In this document: piece by piece, positions 59,829-64,000 of the stretch
How positions within the stretch are numbered: the stretch's first letter is position 1
How the letters are laid out: each line of letters begins with the position of its first letter
Source: Flavobacterium branchiicola
GTDB lineage: Bacteria; Bacteroidota; Bacteroidia; Flavobacteriales; Flavobacteriaceae
DNA: 64,000 bases
Reading direction: 5' to 3'
Assembly (NCBI RefSeq): GCF_018383905.1
Contig: NZ_JAGYWA010000005.1
Coordinates: 248,001-312,000 of the forward strand
The notes under the pieces: model-generated
What the model saw: only the letters and a program-made list of their open reading frames with translations
What the model was told of the DNA's origin: nothing
Databases searched by the model: none
Translations under genes and position numbers: made by a program

Positions 59829-61018
59829 TGAGAAATGACATTTTAATTATATCTAATTATTATCCACCCGAAAAAGGTGCGGCAGCCAACCGAATTGAAC
59901 AACTTGCACTGAAATTAAATCAAAATGGATATGAGGTTTCGGTAATTTCTCCTTTGCCCAACTATCCAAAAGGGGAATTATTTCCAGAGTATAAAGGGCG
60001 ATTTTCTGTTACTGAAAAGATTAAAAATATTACTTTAAAACGACTATGGATTTATCCCAGCAATAGTCCTAACATTTTTAAAAGAATTATTTCAATCTTA
60101 TCATTCTCGACCACTTTATTTTTTTATTTGCTGTTTGCCAAAACCCCTAAAAAAGTTATTGTACAATCACCTCCATTATTACTCTCATTTATTTCTGTTT
60201 CTGTACTTTGGCTCAAAAGAAAAACTATCATTTTAAATGTTTCCGATCTATGGCCAACAGCTGCCATTGAACTTGAAGTATTAAAGAAAAATAGTATTTC
60301 ACATAAATTTTTACTCTTTATTGAGCGTTTTATTTATAAAAAATCAACTCATATTTTTGGTCAGTCAAACGAAATAATTACTCATATACATTCTATATTT
60401 CCTCAAAAAAAGTGCTTTTTATATCGTAATTATCCCGATCATTTTATTGAAGATTCTTTACAAGAAAAAGAGAATTCTAATGAACCCGTAAAATTATTCT
60501 ACGCAGGATTACTGGGGGTTGCACAAGGTGTTTTTGAACTTATTCAACAATTAAATTTAGAAAATCTCAATGTAGAACTGCATGTTTTTGGAGATGGTGC
60601 TGAAAAAAATCAGATTGAAAAATATCTCCAACAAAACCCAAACAAAAAAATAATTTTCTATGGAATGTTAGAACGAAACATTCTACATGAAAAATTAAAA
60701 AATTTAGACATTGCACTTGTTCCGCTTAAAACCCGAATTTACGGTTCTGTACCTTCAAAAATATTTGAATACAGTGCTTTAGGCTTCCCTGTTCTTTATT
60801 TTGGAGGTGGCGAAGGAGAAAATATTGTTGAAGAAAACAAGTTAGGATGGGTCGTTCCTGTTGAAGATTTCAAAGCTTTGAATACGACTTTGTTACAAAT
60901 TTCTGAACTGGGAAAAAATGATATTCAAAAGATGAAAAATACTATTTTAACTCACGCAAAAAATCATTTTAATCTCAACACACAAATAAAAGAACTAATT
61001 GAAAATAATGCTTTTTAA
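59828..61018 (+). CDS. Glycosyltransferase family 4 (WbuB-like)
   Basis: 396 residues. The N-terminal half has ILIISNYYPPEKGAAANRIEQLA and VIVQSPPLLLS, with membrane-associating stretches around residues 90-125. The C-terminal half carries FYAGLLGVAQGVFELIQQL, VFGDGAEK and KIFEYSALGFPVLYFGGGEGENIVEE, the donor-binding E-x7-E type region. The layout resembles WbuB-type amino-sugar transferases. It is translationally coupled to wecB and so probably uses a related UDP-sugar. A weak AGAACA/TGTTCT hairpin (61027-61068) separates it from the convergent gene. Confidence 0.87.
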   Translation: MRNDILIISNYYPPEKGAAANRIEQLALKLNQNGYEVSVISPLPNYPKGELFPEYKGRFSVTEKIKNITLKRLWIYPSNSPNIFKRIISILSFSTTLFFYLLFAKTPKKVIVQSPPLLLSFISVSVLWLKRKTIILNVSDLWPTAAIELEVLKKNSISHKFLLFIERFIYKKSTHIFGQSNEIITHIHSIFPQKKCFLYRNYPDHFIEDSLQEKENSNEPVKLFYAGLLGVAQGVFELIQQLNLENLNVELHVFGDGAEKNQIEKYLQQNPNKKIIFYGMLERNILHEKLKNLDIALVPLKTRIYGSVPSKIFEYSALGFPVLYFGGGEGENIVEENKLGWVVPVEDFKALNTTLLQISELGKNDIQKMKNTILTHAKNHFNLNTQIKELIENNAF

Positions 61019-61078
61019 TTGACGTAGAACAAATATCATTAGTCTTTCAGTCATTAAATATTGTTCTTAAAACTGAAA

Positions 61079-62446
61079 TTAATATGCTTTTTGATCTCCT
61101 TTAAAAATATTTATTACTGTTTGAAAAATTATTTTCAGATCCAGAATCAGTGACCAGTTTTCGATATAAAAAACGTCAAATTTTATTCGGTTTATCATAT
61201 CTCTTTCCATCTTAATTTCGCCTCTGAAACCACTTACCTGTGCCAATCCTGTAATCCCTGGCTTAACACAGTGACGCATCATGTATTTTTTTACTTTATT
61301 TCCGTACTCCTTGTTTTGTACCCACAGATGTGGCCTTGGCCCCACAACAGACATATCTCCTAGTAAAACATTAATAAATTGCGGCAATTCGTCGATGCTG
61401 GTTTTTCTCATAAATCTCCCAACAATTGTAACTCTCGGATCATCTTTTGAGGCTTCTTTTTCTGTTGTTTTATTAATCTTCATTGAACGGAATTTATAAC
61501 ATACAAATTCATTTTCATCCATTCCAGGTCTTCCTTGTTTAAAAAGCACAGGGCCTTTAGACTCTAATTTTATTAAAATTGCTAAAATTGGATATAGCCA
61601 TGACAGCAAAAAAACTAGTATAAAAAAGGAAAAAACAATGTCAAAAAAACGTTTAAAAAACTTTATAGCTGGCTCATTCAGTAACGTTTGTTTTAATGAA
61701 AGTACCGGAAAAAAATCATAATAATCTATTCTTAGATTTTTGGAAAAAATCTCTTTTGTGTCGGGAATAAATTTAATTGTTTTGTTATTCTCATCGGCAA
61801 AATCAATCAGATCTTTCAAATAATTGTTGGATACCTCATTTAAAGAACAGTAGATTTCATCTACCTCATTTTCAACTATAAATGGTTTTAAATCTGATAA
61901 TTTCCCAGTAATATTTTGATTCGTTTTTTTATCCGAAAAATATCCCAGGAAACGATATCCGTAATCTTTTCTTGTTTCAAAAAGATCTTTTAAACGAATT
62001 GCTTCGGGAGTAAAACCAATGATAACAGCATTTCTATAATTACTGCCTGTTAGTATTCGGTATTCTTTTAAATAAAAAAAGAGCGAAAACTTAAAAATAG
62101 TAATAAACAGAAGGATCAAAGAAATAAAAACAGCAATAGTTGTTTCACTAAAAATTGCTTCTCTCGAAAACGGAAAAAATGCAACTACGGTTAATAAAAA
62201 CAAAATTCCTTGTTTCAGAATTTTAGATGCAATTTCGATTGGTGTTGTAAATCGATAAATAGCATAAAATTTTATGCTGTAAGCGATTAAACCCCAACTA
62301 ACAATTTGATAAAAAAGCAATAAAAGAATATCTGAAACCAGCTCACTAAACAGCAAAAAACTTATTACAACAATAATTATCAGATCAATTAAAATACTAA
62401 TTGGCCTGATATATTTGGAGTATCTTCCTATTTGAGATCTGGTCAT
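61079..62446 (-). CDS. Undecaprenyl-phosphate sugar phosphotransferase (WcaJ/WbaP-like)
   Basis: 455 residues. Four to five N-terminal membrane helices and a Rossmann-like CoA-binding-type middle domain (RNAVIIGFTPEAIRLKD) precede the bacterial sugar transferase domain (about 265-455). That domain has KRFFDIVFSFFILVF, RPGMDENEFVCYKFRSM, RKTSIDELPQFINVLLGDMSVVGPRPH and CVKPGITGLAQVSGFRG. It starts repeat-unit synthesis by moving a sugar-1-phosphate to the lipid carrier. It follows the UDP-glucuronate decarboxylase gene after 27 bases in the same direction. Confidence 0.92.
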   Translation of the reverse strand: MTRSQIGRYSKYIRPISILIDLIIIVVISFLLFSELVSDILLLLFYQIVSWGLIAYSIKFYAIYRFTTPIEIASKILKQGILFLLTVVAFFPFSREAIFSETTIAVFISLILLFITIFKFSLFFYLKEYRILTGSNYRNAVIIGFTPEAIRLKDLFETRKDYGYRFLGYFSDKKTNQNITGKLSDLKPFIVENEVDEIYCSLNEVSNNYLKDLIDFADENNKTIKFIPDTKEIFSKNLRIDYYDFFPVLSLKQTLLNEPAIKFFKRFFDIVFSFFILVFLLSWLYPILAILIKLESKGPVLFKQGRPGMDENEFVCYKFRSMKINKTTEKEASKDDPRVTIVGRFMRKTSIDELPQFINVLLGDMSVVGPRPHLWVQNKEYGNKVKKYMMRHCVKPGITGLAQVSGFRGEIKMERDMINRIKFDVFYIENWSLILDLKIIFQTVINIFKGDQKAY

Positions 62447-62473
62447 AATTGCTTTTAATGCTAAAAAATAACC

Positions 62474-63457
62474 TTATTTTATGTAACTTGAGAAATCTTT
62501 ATGCTCCTCTTTAGAAAGTTCTTCTTTAGAAAGTGATCTAAAATAATCGTACGTAATTTTCATTCCTTCAGAACGGTTTACTTTTGCTTCCCAACCTAAC
62601 AATTCTTTAGCCTTTGTTGTATCCGGCTGACGCTGTAATGGATCATTTATTGGTAAAGGATGATAAACTACTTTTTGATTCGTTCCTGTAAGTTTTATAA
62701 TTTCTTCGGCAAAATCTTTAATTGTTATTTCATCAGGATTTCCAATATTTACCGGATAAACATAATCTGAATGTAATAATCTATAAATTCCTTCCACCTG
62801 ATCATCAACATAACAGAAAGAACGCGTTTGCATTCCGTCTCCAAAAATCGTTAAATCTTCCCCACGCAATGCCTGACCAATAAAAGCTGGAATAACACGA
62901 CCATCATTTAGTCGCATTCTTGGTCCGTAAGTATTAAAAATACGCACAATTCTGGTTTCTACACCATGAAAAGTATGATACGCCATGGTTATAGATTCCT
63001 GAAAACGTTTTGCTTCATCATAAACGCCTCTTGGCCCAATTGTATTTACGTTTCCGTAGTATTCTTCGGTTTGAGGATGTACTAATGGATCTCCATATAC
63101 TTCAGAAGTCGATGCAATTAAAATTCTGGCTTTTTTCACGCGTGCCAAACCTAATAAATTATGAGTTCCAAGTGATCCAACTTTTAAAGTCTGAATTGGA
63201 ATTTTTAAATAATCTATAGGACTTGCAGGAGATGCAAAATGCAAAATATAATCTAAATCACCTGGAACATGAACAAATTTGGTAATATCATGATGATAAA
63301 ACTCAAAATGTTCCAGTTTGAATAAATGCTCAATATTTTTAAGATCTCCTGTTATCAAATTATCCATTCCAATAACATAATAGCCTTCTTTGATAAAACG
63401 ATCGCACAAATGTGATCCTAAAAAACCCGCTGCTCCGGTAATAAGTATTCTTTTCAT
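62474..63457 (-). CDS. UDP-glucuronate decarboxylase (UDP-xylose synthase)
   Basis: 327 residues from the ATG at 63457; a TTG at 63496 would add 13 residues before the normal start MKRILITGAAGFLGSHL. The NAD motif GAAGFLG, the serine motif STSEVYGDP, and YDEAKRF (Tyr-x3-Lys) are those of extended short-chain dehydrogenases. RGVYDEAKRFQE and RIFNTYGPRM match the UXS group. It makes UDP-xylose from UDP-glucuronate for surface glycans. A -7 element, TACATTTG, lies at 63511-63504 (minus). Confidence 0.9.
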   Translation of the reverse strand: MKRILITGAAGFLGSHLCDRFIKEGYYVIGMDNLITGDLKNIEHLFKLEHFEFYHHDITKFVHVPGDLDYILHFASPASPIDYLKIPIQTLKVGSLGTHNLLGLARVKKARILIASTSEVYGDPLVHPQTEEYYGNVNTIGPRGVYDEAKRFQESITMAYHTFHGVETRIVRIFNTYGPRMRLNDGRVIPAFIGQALRGEDLTIFGDGMQTRSFCYVDDQVEGIYRLLHSDYVYPVNIGNPDEITIKDFAEEIIKLTGTNQKVVYHPLPINDPLQRQPDTTKAKELLGWEAKVNRSEGMKITYDYFRSLSKEELSKEEHKDFSSYIK

Positions 63458-63503
63458 AATGATTTTTTGACCTTTTGTTTTTGATAATCTCTGCAAATAT
63501 GCA

Positions 63504-63511
63504 CAAATGTA
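63504..63511 (-). promoter_or_regulatory. -7 promoter element of the UXS gene
   Basis: Reading minus, TACATTTG matches TAnnTTTG, giving a leader of about 40 bases before 63457. No -33 TTG is evident in the divergent region. Confidence 0.42.
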
Positions 63512-63621
63512 ATAAAATATACGGCCTTTGAAATGACTAAAACTTGAAGTAAAAGAGAGATTTGTTTTTTATTTAATATTAATTGGTTTATTTTACTTTT
63601 ACTGAACTAAATTTATCTGTT

Positions 63622-64000
63622 TTGAAAGTTGTACATGTTGTTGAAGCACTAGAAGGTGGCGTTTATACTTATTTTAAAGATCTTTCATGGTTCTTTGGAA
63701 GTGAAGAAATACGTAAAACTGTCGACACGACAATCATTTACAGTGGTCATCGAAACGGGGTAAATCCCGCAAAAGTACAGAAAGAATTTTCTACCGGAGT
63801 TCAATTACTGCATATAAGTATGGTTCGCGAAATTTCGCTGTTTAAGGATTTAAAATCACTTTATAAATTAAACCGTGAACTCAAAAAAATCAATCCGGAT
63901 ATTATTCATCTGCATTCTTCAAAAGCAGGAGTTTTGGGGAGAATAGCTGCTTTTGCCTTATTAAAAAAAAAGAAAGTTTTTTATACCCCTCACGGTTATG
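63622..64000 (+). CDS. Glycosyltransferase family 4, N-terminal fragment (cut by window end)
   Basis: The frame beginning with a TTG at 63622 gives (M)KVVHVVEALEGGVYTYFKD, then DIIHLHSSKAGVLGRIAAF and FYTPHGY, and stays open at the window edge (126 codons seen). These are the acceptor-domain motifs of GT4 enzymes (glycine-rich EGGVYTY and the HLHSSKAG segment). The start codon is non-ATG; a TTG at 63583 is also in frame, just after a stop at 63580, but the family usually starts at KVVHVVE. It diverges from the UXS gene and probably continues the polysaccharide locus. Confidence 0.78.
   Translation, partial: MKVVHVVEALEGGVYTYFKDLSWFFGSEEIRKTVDTTIIYSGHRNGVNPAKVQKEFSTGVQLLHISMVREISLFKDLKSLYKLNRELKKINPDIIHLHSSKAGVLGRIAAFALLKKKKVFYTPHGY

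Overview
The window is AT-rich chromosomal DNA from a member of the Bacteroidota, most likely a Flavobacterium close to the F. johnsoniae group. The evidence is a flexirubin/aryl-polyene pigment operon, the gliding/type IX secretion lipoprotein SprE (PorW), an ATP synthase operon without the beta and epsilon genes, flavobacterial protein families (DUF4292, DUF4254, DUF5687, DUF6427-like, DUF6341-like), and promoters of the Bacteroidota form TAnnTTTG. I see no rRNA or tRNA gene, insertion sequence, prophage or CRISPR array.

Layout. Positions 1-17049 (+ strand) hold the distal part of a flexirubin-type pigment operon: ketosynthase-like fragment, ACP, ketosynthase plus a catalytically dead chain-length-factor partner, deacetylase, LolA-like carrier, lipoprotein, outer-membrane barrel, dehydratase, glycosyltransferase-DUF2062 fusion, exporter-acyltransferase-methyltransferase fusion, CrtI-like oxidoreductase, C45-type hydrolase and aryl-acid ligase. 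Positions 17298-23301 are housekeeping: dusB, a pyocin-knob/tail-fibre-like protein, a MATE exporter, an FtsX-type permease with rbfA, and a CBS protein. Positions 23335-29860 (-) form an operon of flippase, dut, sugar nucleotidyltransferase, TPR protein, DUF4292 lipoprotein and an EnvC-like factor, followed by a GNAT gene.

Positions 30402-30778 contain no protein gene but hold a candidate structured RNA. Positions 30779-37608 (-) hold the least familiar unit: two coiled-coil proteins, a membrane-tethered solute-binding protein fused to an OmpA peptidoglycan-binding domain, a NitT/TauT-type permease and ATPase, and a CbbX-like AAA+ ATPase. It looks like one envelope-associated machine and is my main candidate for an undescribed system. 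Positions 37982-46872 (-) carry sprE, a bactofilin, AtpZ-like and membrane proteins, then atpB-E-F-H-A-G.

Positions 46960-56467 mix an ABC exporter, a PaaE-like reductase, GT9 and DUF4254 proteins, upp and purD. Positions 56603-64000 begin a surface-polysaccharide locus (CapK-like ligase, wecB, GT4 enzymes, polyprenyl sugar transferase, UDP-glucuronate decarboxylase). It is interrupted by an ORF6N gene that carries a perfect palindrome in its own coding sequence and three related palindromes just downstream, the second-most unusual signal here. Several perfect or near-perfect inverted repeats and intercistronic hairpins lie between genes throughout the window.
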